The position numbers were made by a program, and so were the translations under genes. A stretch of DNA of 64,000 nucleotides from Anaeromyxobacter paludicola (GTDB taxonomy: Bacteria; Myxococcota; Myxococcia; Myxococcales; Anaeromyxobacteraceae), in assembly GCF_023169965.1 (NCBI RefSeq), contig NZ_AP025592.1, forward strand, positions 3,472,001 through 3,536,000. The letters are read 5' to 3'. Below, piece by piece: positions 49,716-58,577 of the stretch (position 1 is the stretch's first letter; each line of letters begins with the position of its first letter). A model generated the notes under the pieces. That model saw only the letters and a program-made list of their open reading frames with translations. It was not told where the DNA came from and ran no database searches.

Positions 49716-51392
49716 CTACTCCGCCTCGAGCACCGCCCCGCTGGCCGCGTTGGTGACCTGCGCCGCGTAGCGGCGCAGCCACTTCGACCGGACCTCCCGC
49801 TTCCTCGGCTGGAACGCGGCGCGCCGTCGCGCCAGCTCGGCCTCGTCCACGCCGAGGACGAGCACCCGCTCCTCCACGTCGATGGTGATGGGGTCGCCGT
49901 CCACCACGAGGGCGATGGCGCCGCCCTCCGCCGCCTCGGGCGAGACGTGGCCCACGCAGGCGCCGCGGGTGGCGCCGGAGAAGCGGCCGTCGGTGACGAG
50001 CCCCACGCTCTCCCCGAGCCCCATGCCCATGATGAGGCTGGTGGGCGAGAGCATCTCCTGCATGCCCGGCCCGCCCTTCGGCCCCTCGTAGCGGATCACC
50101 ACCACCGAGCCGGGCGTCACCTTGCCGGCCATGATCCCGGCCACGGCGTCGTCCTGCGAGTCGAAGCAGACCGCCTTGCCGGTGAAGCGGCGCATCGAGG
50201 GCTGGATGCCGGCGGTCTTCACCACCGCGCCGTCCTCGGCCAGGTTGCCGAAGAGCACCGCCAGCCCGCCCACGTCGGAGTACGCGTTCTCGAGGGAGTG
50301 GATCACCTCGGGGTTCTTGATGCGCGCCCCGGCGATCCGCTCGCCCACGGTCTCGCCGGTGACGGTGAGGGCCCCGGTGCGGACCACGTCGCCGCGGCGC
50401 GCCACCTCGGCCAGCACCGCCGGCACGCCGCCGGCGTCGTGGACGTCCTCGATGTGCACCGTCGAGAGCGAGGGGGCGATCTTGGCGATGTGGGCCACCT
50501 TGCGGGCCACCTGGTCGATCTGCCGGAGGTCGAGCGCGACGCCCGCCTCGCGCGCGATGGCGAGCATGTGGAGCACGGTGTTGGTGGAGCCGCCCATCGC
50601 CATGTCCACCACGAAGGCGTTGTGGACCGCGTCGTCGTTCAGGATGCGCCGGAAGCGGAACCGCTCGTCGAGGGCGATCTCCACCACCCGCCGCGCGGCG
50701 CGCCGCACCAGCGCCTCGCGCTCCGGGGTGAGCGCCGGGGCGGTGCCGTTGCCGGGCAGGGCGATGCCCATGGCCTCGCAGAGCACGTTCATCGAGTTGG
50801 CGGTGAACATGCCGGAGCAGGAGCCGGCGCCGGGGCAGGCGCCGCACTCGATCTCGTAGAGCTCCTCGTCGGTCATCTGGCCGCGCGCCCGCATCCCGAC
50901 CGCCTCGAAGGCGGTGGTGAGGTCGATGGCGGTGCCGTCCTTCTTCTTGCCGGCCTTCATCGGGCCGCCGGAGACGAACACGGTGGGCACGTCCACCCGC
51001 GCCGCGCCCATGATCATGCCGGGCACGATCTTGTCGCAGTTCGGGATGCAGAGGAGCGCGTCGAGGCTGTGGGCGTTCATCACCGTCTCGATGGAGTCGG
51101 CGATGAGCTCGCGGCTGGGCAGGCTGTAGCGCATGCCCTCGTGGCCCATGGCGATGCCGTCGTCCACGCCGATGGTGTTGAACTCGAAGGGGATGCCCCC
51201 GGCCTTGCGGATCTCCTCCTTGGCGATGCGCCCGTACTCGCGCAGGTGGATGTGCCCGGGGATGATGTCGATCTGGCTGTTGGCGATGCCGATGAAGGGC
51301 TTGCCGAAGTCGGCGTCGCCGAGCCCGGTGGCCCGGAGCAGGCTGCGGTGGGGGGCCCGCTCGAACCCCTTCTTGATCGTGTCGCTGCGCAT
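49716..51392 (-). CDS. ilvD: Dihydroxy-acid dehydratase IlvD ([4Fe-4S] type)
   Basis: A 558-residue enzyme of branched-chain amino acid synthesis, dehydrating dihydroxy acids to the 2-keto acids of valine and isoleucine. Cluster Cys are C119 (CIPNCDK) and C186/C192 ([18 protein letters not shown]). At the position of the third Cys of oxygen-stable [2Fe-2S] enzymes (P-C-N) it has Gly-His (IIPGHIHL), as in E. coli IlvD, which holds an oxygen-labile [4Fe-4S] cluster. The C-terminal [21 protein letters not shown] is also conserved. ATG 51392 follows AGGA at 8 nt. An oxygen-sensitive form fits a facultative anaerobe. Confidence 0.95.
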   Translation of the reverse strand: MRSDTIKKGFERAPHRSLLRATGLGDADFGKPFIGIANSQIDIIPGHIHLREYGRIAKEEIRKAGGIPFEFNTIGVDDGIAMGHEGMRYSLPSRELIADSIETVMNAHSLDALLCIPNCDKIVPGMIMGAARVDVPTVFVSGGPMKAGKKKDGTAIDLTTAFEAVGMRARGQMTDEELYEIECGACPGAGSCSGMFTANSMNVLCEAMGIALPGNGTAPALTPEREALVRRAARRVVEIALDERFRFRRILNDDAVHNAFVVDMAMGGSTNTVLHMLAIAREAGVALDLRQIDQVARKVAHIAKIAPSLSTVHIEDVHDAGGVPAVLAEVARRGDVVRTGALTVTGETVGERIAGARIKNPEVIHSLENAYSDVGGLAVLFGNLAEDGAVVKTAGIQPSMRRFTGKAVCFDSQDDAVAGIMAGKVTPGSVVVIRYEGPKGGPGMQEMLSPTSLIMGMGLGESVGLVTDGRFSGATRGACVGHVSPEAAEGGAIALVVDGDPITIDVEERVLVLGVDEAELARRRAAFQPRKREVRSKWLRRYAAQVTNAASGAVLEAE

Positions 51393-51471
51393 CCGACATT
51401 CCTGACCCGCGGGGCGGGGGGATGTCAATCGACGCTCGCGGGGGCGCAGCCGCCTGCTCGCCCGGCAGGGG

Positions 51472-51693
51472 TCAGGCGTCGAAGCAGTCGCCCTTCTTCA
51501 CGCTCAGCACGAAGAGCTGCGCGTCCTCGTCGCTGGCGCAGAACTGGCGGGCGTAGGCCTGCAGCTCGGCCTCGTCCTGATCGCGGGCGGCGCTCCGGAC
51601 GAGCGCCTTGCGCATGCTGCGGCGCACCGCGCCCTCGTCGAGGTGGAACTCGAGGGCAAGCTCCTTGGAGATGGCGTTGAGCGCTTGTTTCAT
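51472..51693 (-). CDS. Small acidic protein, unknown function
   Basis: A 73-residue mostly helical protein with two Cys ([18 protein letters not shown]) and no signal peptide. No family is recognised. AAGGAGGGAGG is a very strong ribosome site just before ATG 51693, so high expression is likely. The upstream segment has CCCTTGAAA, which resembles a heat-shock -35 element, but no matching -10 was found. It could be a small regulatory or stress protein; that is a guess. Confidence 0.7.
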   Translation of the reverse strand: MKQALNAISKELALEFHLDEGAVRRSMRKALVRSAARDQDEAELQAYARQFCASDEDAQLFVLSVKKGDCFDA

Positions 51694-52028
51694 GCCTCCC
51701 TCCTTCTGCACGCTCCGGGCCGGCCCGGATCCGGCCGAAACGGTCGCATACGTCCCGCGTTTCAAGGGCTTGGCCTGGGGCAGATCCCCCACGGTTGGGC
51801 CATCTCGACCGGGCGCCTTCGCCACCCAGGCGAGGGGCGCTGCTACCCGGCGTCCGGGTCGGCGCGGCCCCCGTCGGACCGGACGGCCGCATCCGGGCCG
51901 GGGGCGCGCGGCGAGCGCGTCCAGGGCGGCCTGGAAGCTCGGGCCGGCCATGCCGGGGAGGAGGAGCCCGCGCCCACGCGCCGGCCGCAAGCTGGACGGT
52001 CGCTCGATCCGACGGTTAGATCCCGGGG
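51694..52028. other. Divergent promoter region between the 73-residue protein and ppk1
   Basis: A 335-bp gap with no supported gene. On the minus strand CCCTTGAAA (about 51762-51770) lies about 70 bp upstream of the small gene. Toward ppk1 only GC-rich sequence is seen and no clear promoter could be named. Long open frames cross the region on both strands but without ribosome sites or recognisable protein content. Confidence 0.5.
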
Positions 52029-54239
52029 GTGAGCCAGGCAGAGACCCTTCCGGAGGGGAGCCCGGCGGCGCCGGAGCCGCCCTCGCCGCCGCCGCTGTAC
52101 GTGAACCGCGAGCTCAGCCTGCTCCGCTTCCAGCACCGGGTGTTCGAGGAGGCGCGCGATCCGCAGAACCCGCTGCTCGAGCGGGTGAAGTTCCTCGCCA
52201 TCGTCGCCTCCAACCTCGACGAGCTCTTCATGATCCGGGTGGCCGGGCTGAAGCAGCAGCTCGCCGCCGGCTTCGCCGAGCCGACTGCCGACGGGCTCAC
52301 CCCGGCGCAGCAGCTGGCCGAGATCCGGCGCGAGGCGCTGGCGCTCGGGCGGGCGATGAGCGACTGCCTGCACAACGAGCTCGTGCCGCAGCTCGCCCAG
52401 GCCGGCATCCAGCTCCTCGACTACCCCGCGCTCACCGAGAAGGAGGCGGCGCAGGCCCGCGCCTACTTCGAGGAGATGGTCTTCCCGGTGCTGACGCCGC
52501 TGGCCTTCGACCCGGGCCGGCCGTTCCCGCACATCTCCAACCTGAGCCTCAACCTGGCGGTGCTGGTGGCCGGGCCCGACGGCGAGGAGCGGTTCGCCCG
52601 GATCAAGGTCCCGGACACGCTCCCGCGGCTCGTGCCGGTGAGCCGCGGCTCGGCGATGCTCAAGATGGACGGCGCGACCCCGCACCACCAGGGCTTCGTC
52701 TGGCTGGAGCAGCTCATCGCCGCCAACGCCGAGCGGCTCTTCCCGGGCATCAAGGTGCTCGAGGTCCACCCGTTCCACGTCACCCGCAGCGCCGAGATCG
52801 CGCTGCAGGAGATGGAGGCGGCCGACCTGCGCGAGACGGTCCAGCAGAGCGTGCGGGACCGGCGCTTCGGCTCGGTGGTGCGGCTCGAGGTGACGCCCTC
52901 CACCCCGGCGCGGCTGCGGGAGCTGCTCGCCGACAACCTGGAGATCGGCCCGCACGACATCTACGCCGTCGATCCGCCCCTGGCGCTCTCCGGGCTCTCG
53001 GCCCTCGGCGGGGTGGATCGGCCGGACCTCAAGTTCCCCTCCTTCGTCCCCGGCACGCCGCCCCGGCTGCAGGGGCTCGAGGACGAGGACCTCTTCGCGG
53101 CCATCCGCCGGCAGGACGTGCTGCTGCACCACCCCTTCGACAGCTTCGACCCGGTGGTCGAGCTCCTGCGGCAGGCGGCCCGCGATCCGAACGTGGTCGC
53201 CATCAAGCAGACGCTCTACCGGGTGGGGCGCAACTCGCCGGTGGTCGAGGCGCTGCTCGAGGCGAGCCAGAACAAGAAGCAGGTCGCGGTGCTGGTGGAG
53301 GTGAAGGCCCGCTTCGACGAGGAGAGCAACCTCGGGTGGGCGCGCGCGCTCGAGGGCGAGGGCGTGCACGTCATCTACGGCCTCCTCGGCTTCAAGACCC
53401 ACTCCAAGATCGCCCTCGTCATCCGGCGCGAGGGCGGGCGCCTCGTGCGCTACGTCCACCTCTCGACCGGCAACTACAACGCGGTCACGGCGCAGCTCTA
53501 CACCGACCTCGGGCTGTTCACCGCCGACGAGCGGATCGGCGAGGACGCGACCGAGCTCTTCAACTACCTGACCGGCTACTCGCGCCAGCACGACTGGCGC
53601 CGGCTGCTGGTCGCGCCGGTGAACCTGCGCGAGCGGCTCACCGCGCTCATCCAGCGCGAGATCGGCCACGCGCGGGCGGGGCGCGAGGCGCGGCTCATCT
53701 TCAAGATGAACGCGCTCGTGGACCGGGAGATGATCGACCTCCTCGTCGCGGCGAGCCGGGCCGGCGTGCGGGTGGACCTGCTCGTGCGCGGCATCTGCTG
53801 CCTGCGCCCGGGCGTGCCGGGGGTGAGCGAGCGGATCCGCGTGGTCAGCATCGTGGGCCGCTTCCTCGAGCACAGCCGCGCCTACTGGTTCCAGAACGGC
53901 GGGCAGGAGGAGGTCTACCTGGGGAGCGCCGACCTCATGCCGCGCAACCTCGACCGGCGCGTGGAGGTCCTCTTCCCGGTGATCGACCCGGGGCTGGTGC
54001 GGCAGGTCCGGGACGGCATCCTCGAGACCTACCTGCGCGACAACGCGCGGGCCCGCCAGATGCGGCCCGACGCGAGCTACGAGCGGCTCGCGCCGGCGCC
54101 GGGGGAGCCGCGGGTGGACAGCCAGGCCGCGCTCATCGCCGCCCGGACCCTGCGCACCGCGCCCCCCGACCCCGCCACCGCGGCCACGCGCCGGCCGCTC
54201 GCCGCGGCGGTGCCGCTCACGCTGCCGCCGCGGACGTAG
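52029..54239 (+). CDS. ppk1: Polyphosphate kinase PPK1
   Basis: A 736-residue enzyme that polymerises the terminal phosphate of ATP into polyphosphate. Domains: N-terminal (NRELSLLRFQHRVFEEA), head, and two C-terminal phospholipase D-like domains. The phosphorylated His is in LLGFKTHSKIALVIRREGG (about residue 458), with the second motif at VDLLVRGICCLRPGVPG and SIVGRFLEHSRAYWF, and YLGSADLMPRNLDRRVEVLFPV near the end. Length is usual. GTG 52029 is the start. Breakdown enzymes are at 4734-6770. Confidence 0.95.
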   Translation: MSQAETLPEGSPAAPEPPSPPPLYVNRELSLLRFQHRVFEEARDPQNPLLERVKFLAIVASNLDELFMIRVAGLKQQLAAGFAEPTADGLTPAQQLAEIRREALALGRAMSDCLHNELVPQLAQAGIQLLDYPALTEKEAAQARAYFEEMVFPVLTPLAFDPGRPFPHISNLSLNLAVLVAGPDGEERFARIKVPDTLPRLVPVSRGSAMLKMDGATPHHQGFVWLEQLIAANAERLFPGIKVLEVHPFHVTRSAEIALQEMEAADLRETVQQSVRDRRFGSVVRLEVTPSTPARLRELLADNLEIGPHDIYAVDPPLALSGLSALGGVDRPDLKFPSFVPGTPPRLQGLEDEDLFAAIRRQDVLLHHPFDSFDPVVELLRQAARDPNVVAIKQTLYRVGRNSPVVEALLEASQNKKQVAVLVEVKARFDEESNLGWARALEGEGVHVIYGLLGFKTHSKIALVIRREGGRLVRYVHLSTGNYNAVTAQLYTDLGLFTADERIGEDATELFNYLTGYSRQHDWRRLLVAPVNLRERLTALIQREIGHARAGREARLIFKMNALVDREMIDLLVAASRAGVRVDLLVRGICCLRPGVPGVSERIRVVSIVGRFLEHSRAYWFQNGGQEEVYLGSADLMPRNLDRRVEVLFPVIDPGLVRQVRDGILETYLRDNARARQMRPDASYERLAPAPGEPRVDSQAALIAARTLRTAPPDPATAATRRPLAAAVPLTLPPRT

Positions 54240-54277
54240 CATCGGTCCCGCCTCGCGTCGCGCCCCCTCCCTGTCCC

Positions 54278-54438
54278 TCCCCCGCTCCGCGGGAGAGGGG
54301 AGGAGGTCACCTCGCGGCGCGCTGCCCCGTGGCGCCTCGCTGCACTCCCCCGCTCCGCGGGAGAGGGGAGGAGGTCACCTCGCGGCGCGCCGCCCCGGAG
54401 CGCCTCGCTGCACTCCCTCCCCGCTCGGGCGGGGAGGG
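54278..54438. repeat. 68-bp tandem repeat with REP-like hairpins
   Basis: A 68-bp unit beginning TCCCCCGCTCCGCGGGAGAG occurs at 54278-54345 and 54346-54413, nearly identical, and a third degenerate start follows. Each unit holds the complementary arms CCTCCCCC/GGGAGAGGGG-like sequence; the third has a perfect 10-bp hairpin, CCCTCCCCGC-TCGG-GCGGGGAGGG (54415-54438). The block fills the 307-bp gap between ppk1 and the next gene. It looks like a mobile intergenic palindrome family (REP-like). Confidence 0.8.
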
Positions 54439-54546
54439 CAGGGGAGGGGCGGCCAGCAGGCGCAGCGCTGCCGGCGTGACCTTCCGCTCCGGTTCTGGGA
54501 AGCTGCTCCCGGCGCGCCACCCGGCGGCGCCCGGGGGACACCCACG

Positions 54547-55410
54547 GTGAACGGAAAGGCGGCCCGCGTGCTCTGGATCCTCCTCTGGGCGCTCGTCTGC
54601 GTCGTCGGCGGGCTCGGGCTCCTGGTCTCGGTGCAGGGGCTCCGCTTCGAGCGGCGGGTGGCCCGCGAGGCCCGCGCGCTCTGGGCCGCGCCGGGCGCCG
54701 CGGGCGCGCCGGCGCTCACCCCGCTCGAGGCGCTGCCGCCGCCGGTGCGGCGCTACCTGGAGGTCTCGGGCGCCGCGTCGCGCGCGCCCCTCCGCGGCGT
54801 GCGGCTGCGCCACGGCGGCACCTTCCGCCCGGGCGGCGAGGCCTGGCTGCCGATCTCCGGCGTGCAGTACTTCTCGGCCGACGCGCCCGGCTTCGTCTGG
54901 TGGGGCCGGGTCCGGGTGGCGCCGGGGATCTCCGTCGGCGCCCGCGATCGCTCGGTGGGCGGCGAGGGGAACATGCACGTCCTCGTCTCCTCCACCTTCA
55001 CCCTGCAGGACGCCCGCGGCCCGACGCTCGACCAGGGCGCCCTGCTCCGGCTCCTCGGCGAGCTGGTCTGGCTCCCGACGGCGCTGCGCGACGCCCGCTA
55101 CGTCCGCTGGGAACCGCTCGACGCGGCGAGCGCCCGCGCCACGCTCGGCGTCGGGGGGCGCACCGTCACGGCCACCTTCCACTTCGGGCCCGACGGGCTG
55201 CCGGCGCGCTTCACCGCCGAGCGCTACCGCGACGTGAAGGGCGAGGGCGTCCTCACCCCCTTCGTCGGCGCCTGCGCCGACTACCGCGAGGTGGACGGGC
55301 TGAAGGTGCCCTTCCGGATGGAGGCGGCCTGGATCGTGGACGGCCGCGAGCGCCCCTACGCGCGCTTCCAGGTGGAGCAGCTCGAGCTCGATCCGGCCGG
55401 GCCGTTCTGA
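54547..55410 (+). CDS. DUF6544-like membrane-anchored protein
   Basis: A 287-residue protein with one N-terminal membrane helix (about 8-28) and a soluble remainder, probably in the periplasm. VRRYLEVSGAASRAPLRGVRLRHGGTFR and WLPISGVQYFSADAPGFVWWGRVRV with WLPTALRDARYVRWEPLDA are regular beta-rich blocks that I associate with an uncharacterised family often found near hydrolases (DUF6544/DUF6920-type). Function unknown. GTG 54547 start, just after the repeat block. Confidence 0.7.
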   Translation: MNGKAARVLWILLWALVCVVGGLGLLVSVQGLRFERRVAREARALWAAPGAAGAPALTPLEALPPPVRRYLEVSGAASRAPLRGVRLRHGGTFRPGGEAWLPISGVQYFSADAPGFVWWGRVRVAPGISVGARDRSVGGEGNMHVLVSSTFTLQDARGPTLDQGALLRLLGELVWLPTALRDARYVRWEPLDAASARATLGVGGRTVTATFHFGPDGLPARFTAERYRDVKGEGVLTPFVGACADYREVDGLKVPFRMEAAWIVDGRERPYARFQVEQLELDPAGPF

Positions 55411-55458
55411 GCGGCGCCGCTCCGAGCCCGTGAAGGAGAGGACCTCCCTCCCAGGCGC

Positions 55459-56547
55459 TCAGGGCGGGGCGGCGCCGGCCGGCCCGGGGCGCACCAGCGC
55501 CTCGCGCGCCTCGCGGCGCGTCTCGAGCAGCTCGCGCACCACGATCTGCGCCGCGGCCGCCGCCGGCACGGCGACGATCGCCCCCATCACCCCCATCAGC
55601 TCGGCGAGGAACAGGATGGCGAGCAGCGTGATGAGCGGGTTCACGTGGACCGTGCGCCGGAAGACCAGCGGCGCGAGGACGTTCCCCTCGAGCTGTCCAT
55701 AAAGCACGAAGTACGCGGCGACCGCGAGCGCCTTCCAGGCGCCGGCGGTCGCGAGGGCGACGAGGGTGATGGTCGCGCCGGCCACCAGCGGCCCGGCGTA
55801 CGGCACGAGGCTGGAGGTGCCGCTCAGGATGCCGAGCGGCAGGAAGAACGGCAGGCCGGCGATGGCGAGCGCGGTGGTGGTGAGCGTGGCGTTGACGGCG
55901 CAGATGCCGGCGAGCCCCCCCAGGTACCCGCCGATGGCCCGGTAGATCTTGTCCGAGATGCGCCGGTAGCGCTCCCGGTCCTCCGCGGGCGTGGTGTCGA
56001 GCGCCGCCGCGACCAGGTCGCGCCCGAACACCAGCATGAAGACCGCGAGGAAGATGAAGGCGAGCAGCCCGCCCGCCGCCGAGACCACGCCGCCGATGGC
56101 CGTCAGCACCGGCGAGACCGCGCCGCTCGCCGAGCTCCCGGCCTTCTCGAGCTGGCTGCGGAAGTCGAGCTGACGGTCGAGCGCGGAGAAGGCCGGCGTG
56201 TGCTGCAGCTTGCGCCACAGCTCCGGCGCCTGATCCACGAAGGCGCGCCCCTGGCTCACCACGGGGGGGACGAGGAGCAGCAGCAGCCCGGCGAAGACCA
56301 GGAGGACGGCCGCCAGCACCACCGCGATGGCGAGGCCGCGCCGCAGCCGTCTCCGCTCCAGGGCGCGGACGGCGTGGTCGAGCGCGACCGCGACGAGGGC
56401 GCTCCCGAGCGTGAGCATGAGCGAGACGCGGGTGCGCAGGAGGAACAGCACCAGCGCCCCCATGAGCAGCACCGCGAAGCAGACGGTGAAGGCGGTCCGC
56501 AGCGAGACCTGCGAGCGCCGGCGAGGGGGCGGGGCTTCGGGCGACAG
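55459..56547 (-). CDS. AI-2E/PerM-family permease
   Basis: About 362 residues with eight predicted helices, typical of the UPF0118/AI-2E transporter family (FLPLGILSGTSSLVPYAGPLVAGATITLVALATAG and LVFRRTVHVNPLITLLAILFLAELMGVMGAIVAVP are diagnostic). Members include autoinducer-2 exporters and Na+/H+ antiporters; substrate unknown here. The frame contains no ATG, GTG or TTG before the first helix. CTG at 56547 has GGAGG about 7 nt upstream and is offered as a non-standard start; a frame error in the sequence would be the other explanation. Confidence 0.8.
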   Translation of the reverse strand: MSPEAPPPRRRSQVSLRTAFTVCFAVLLMGALVLFLLRTRVSLMLTLGSALVAVALDHAVRALERRRLRRGLAIAVVLAAVLLVFAGLLLLLVPPVVSQGRAFVDQAPELWRKLQHTPAFSALDRQLDFRSQLEKAGSSASGAVSPVLTAIGGVVSAAGGLLAFIFLAVFMLVFGRDLVAAALDTTPAEDRERYRRISDKIYRAIGGYLGGLAGICAVNATLTTTALAIAGLPFFLPLGILSGTSSLVPYAGPLVAGATITLVALATAGAWKALAVAAYFVLYGQLEGNVLAPLVFRRTVHVNPLITLLAILFLAELMGVMGAIVAVPAAAAAQIVVRELLETRREAREALVRPGPAGAAPP

Positions 56548-56681
56548 GGCGCACCTCCGCCCGGCGGCGGGGGCTGCGGCCGGGCATCGCTCAACTAGCG
56601 CCGCCGCGGGCGGCCCGCAACCCGGCGAGCGCGATGCTTGGCGCTCGCCGCGGCGGCGGGAGGGGAGCTCTTCAAGGCTCT

Positions 56682-56951
56682 TCAGTGGCGGCGCGACGGG
56701 CGGCCGTGGTGGCCGAAGGCGAGCCGCTCGCCGAGGTGGAGGCCGTGCAGGTGCTCGGCGAGCCGGCGCAGCCGCTCGGCGATGGCCCGCCGCCCCGAGT
56801 AGAGCTGGCAGGCGGCCGCCGCGCCGACGCCGAGGAGCGCGAGCGGGCCGGCCTCGCCCGTGCCGACCAGGCTGGCGCCCGGCTCTGCGGCGGCCGTCGG
56901 CAGCGCGAGGACGGCGAGGAGGGCGGTGAGGATCCAGAGGAGCTTGTTCAC
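56682..56951 (-). CDS. Small exported or membrane protein
   Basis: An 89-residue protein with a signal-like helix (VNKLLWILTALLAVLALP), a second hydrophobic stretch (AGPLALLGVGAAAACQLY) and a basic, His-rich C-terminus (HLHGLHLGERLAFGHHGRPS). No family is recognised. GTG 56951 has GAGG 7 nt upstream; longer forms starting at 57023 would add an unlikely Arg/Pro-rich leader. The ending of VPEID/PEP-CTERM type sorting signals is somewhat similar (helix then basic residues), but no PEP motif is seen. Confidence 0.6.
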   Translation of the reverse strand: MNKLLWILTALLAVLALPTAAAEPGASLVGTGEAGPLALLGVGAAAACQLYSGRRAIAERLRRLAEHLHGLHLGERLAFGHHGRPSRRH

Positions 56952-57070
56952 GCGAGACCTCGTACTCGGGGGTGGCGTGTGGGTGAACCGCCGCCCGAGG
57001 GGGACCCTTTCCCCACGACCCATCTGAGGGACGCGCTGCGGGCCCGCGGAGAGAGTCCCATCGTACGCGG

Positions 57071-58543
57071 GTGGATCCCGGGGGCCGGACCGCGCCAGGC
57101 TCGCTCGCGGGCATCCTGGCGGCGCGCCGGGACGCCATCCTCGAGGCCTGGGCCGAGCGGGCGTCCGCCAGCCTCGGCGAGCAGCTCCCCCGGCCGGCGC
57201 TCATCGACAACATGCCGCGCTTCCTCGAGGGGCTCGAGCGCGCCCTCCGCGGCGAGCCATGCGACGCGGCGGCGCAGGCGTCCAGCACCCACGGCGCGGA
57301 GCGGCAGCAGGTGGGGGTGTCGCTGGAGCAGATCCTGCGGGAGTACTGGCTGCTCCGGCAGGTGCTCTACGCCGAGCTGGAGCGGGCAGGGGGCGCGGTC
57401 CGGCTGGACGAGCTGCGGATCCTCTCGGACGTGGTGGACGGCGGCGTCGCGGTGGCGGTGAGCCGGTACGTGCGCGAGCGGGACGCGGCGCTGGCGCAGC
57501 GGGAGCGGGAGTCGGCCCGGGCGGCGCGGCTGCTCGAGCTGGGCGACGCCTTCCTCGAGCTCGACCGCGACTTCCGCATCCTGCGCGTGAACGCGAACCA
57601 GGAGCGGCTCTCGCGGAAGCCCCGCTCGCAGACGGTGGGGCGGCGCTTCCACGAGGTCTGGCCGGAGCTCGTGGACCCGCCCTCCCGCTACCTGCGCGAG
57701 TACGAGCGCGCCATGCGCGACCGGGTGCCGGTCCAGTTCGAGGAGTTCTTCGCGCCGCTCCGGATGTGGACCGAGGTGACGGCGTACCCGGTGGACGGCG
57801 CCGGCCTCGCCGTCTTCTTCCGCGACGTCACCGAGCGCAAGGAGACCGAGGGGCGGCTCGAGCAGGCCCGGCGCTTCGCCCAGCAGCTGCTCGGGATCGT
57901 CTCCCACGACCTGCGCAATCCCCTGAGCGCCGTGCAGCTCGGGGCCAAGTCGCTGCTCCGGCGCGAGGACCTCGGCGACGCGGCCACCGCCGTGGTGGCG
58001 CGCATCATCTCCGCCGCGGAGCGGGCCACGCGGATGATCGCCGACCTGCTCGACCTCACCCAGGCGCGCCTCGGCGAGGGGATCGCGGTGCATCCGCGGC
58101 GCATCGATCTCGGGGAGCTCGCGGAGGAGATGCTGCGCGAGCTCTCGGTCGCCTACCCCGATCGGCCGGTCGAGCTCCGCCGCGAGGGCGACCTCGCGGG
58201 CGAGTGGGATCCCGACCGGCTGAGCCAGGTGCTCGGGAACCTCGTCACCAACGCCTTCAAGTACGGCGACGCGGCGGCGCCGGTGGTGATCACGCTGCGC
58301 GGGGAGGAGCGCCAGGTCTGCTGCGAGGTCCGCAACCGGGGGCCGCCCATCTCGGCGGAGCTCCTGCCCAGGCTCTTCGAGCCGCTCCACCGCGGCCCCT
58401 CGCTCGAGCGGGCGGGCCGCAGCATCGGGCTCGGCCTGTTCATCGTGAGGGAGATCCTGCGCGCGCACGGCGGCCACATCGAGGTCGCGTCGGGCGCCGA
58501 GGAGGGCACCGCCTTCTCGTTCTGCCTGCCGCGCGGCGGGTGA
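57071..58543 (+). CDS. PAS-domain sensor histidine kinase with RsbRD-like N-terminal domain
   Basis: A 490-residue soluble kinase. Residues 10-140 are a helical domain (ILAARRDAILEAWAERASAS, ending SRYVRERDAAL) like the N-terminal region of RsbR/RsbRD-type sensors; residues 150-258 a PAS domain (FLELDRDFRILRVNAN); H279 is the phosphoacceptor (LLGIVSHDLRNPLSAVQL) and the ATPase domain has NLVTNAFKYGD and GRSIGLGLFIV. The D-box reads RNRGPPI in place of D-x-G-x-G. No partner regulator is adjacent on this strand. GTG 57071 start. Confidence 0.9.
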   Translation: MDPGGRTAPGSLAGILAARRDAILEAWAERASASLGEQLPRPALIDNMPRFLEGLERALRGEPCDAAAQASSTHGAERQQVGVSLEQILREYWLLRQVLYAELERAGGAVRLDELRILSDVVDGGVAVAVSRYVRERDAALAQRERESARAARLLELGDAFLELDRDFRILRVNANQERLSRKPRSQTVGRRFHEVWPELVDPPSRYLREYERAMRDRVPVQFEEFFAPLRMWTEVTAYPVDGAGLAVFFRDVTERKETEGRLEQARRFAQQLLGIVSHDLRNPLSAVQLGAKSLLRREDLGDAATAVVARIISAAERATRMIADLLDLTQARLGEGIAVHPRRIDLGELAEEMLRELSVAYPDRPVELRREGDLAGEWDPDRLSQVLGNLVTNAFKYGDAAAPVVITLRGEERQVCCEVRNRGPPISAELLPRLFEPLHRGPSLERAGRSIGLGLFIVREILRAHGGHIEVASGAEEGTAFSFCLPRGG

Positions 58544-58577
58544 GCGCCTGCCGCGCGCCGGGCGCCCGTGGGCCCGC

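Noticed and set aside
51843-54242. A 799-codon minus-strand open frame opposite ppk1
   Set aside because: It is the antisense shadow of polyphosphate kinase; the translation is Arg/Glu/Val-rich with no domain.
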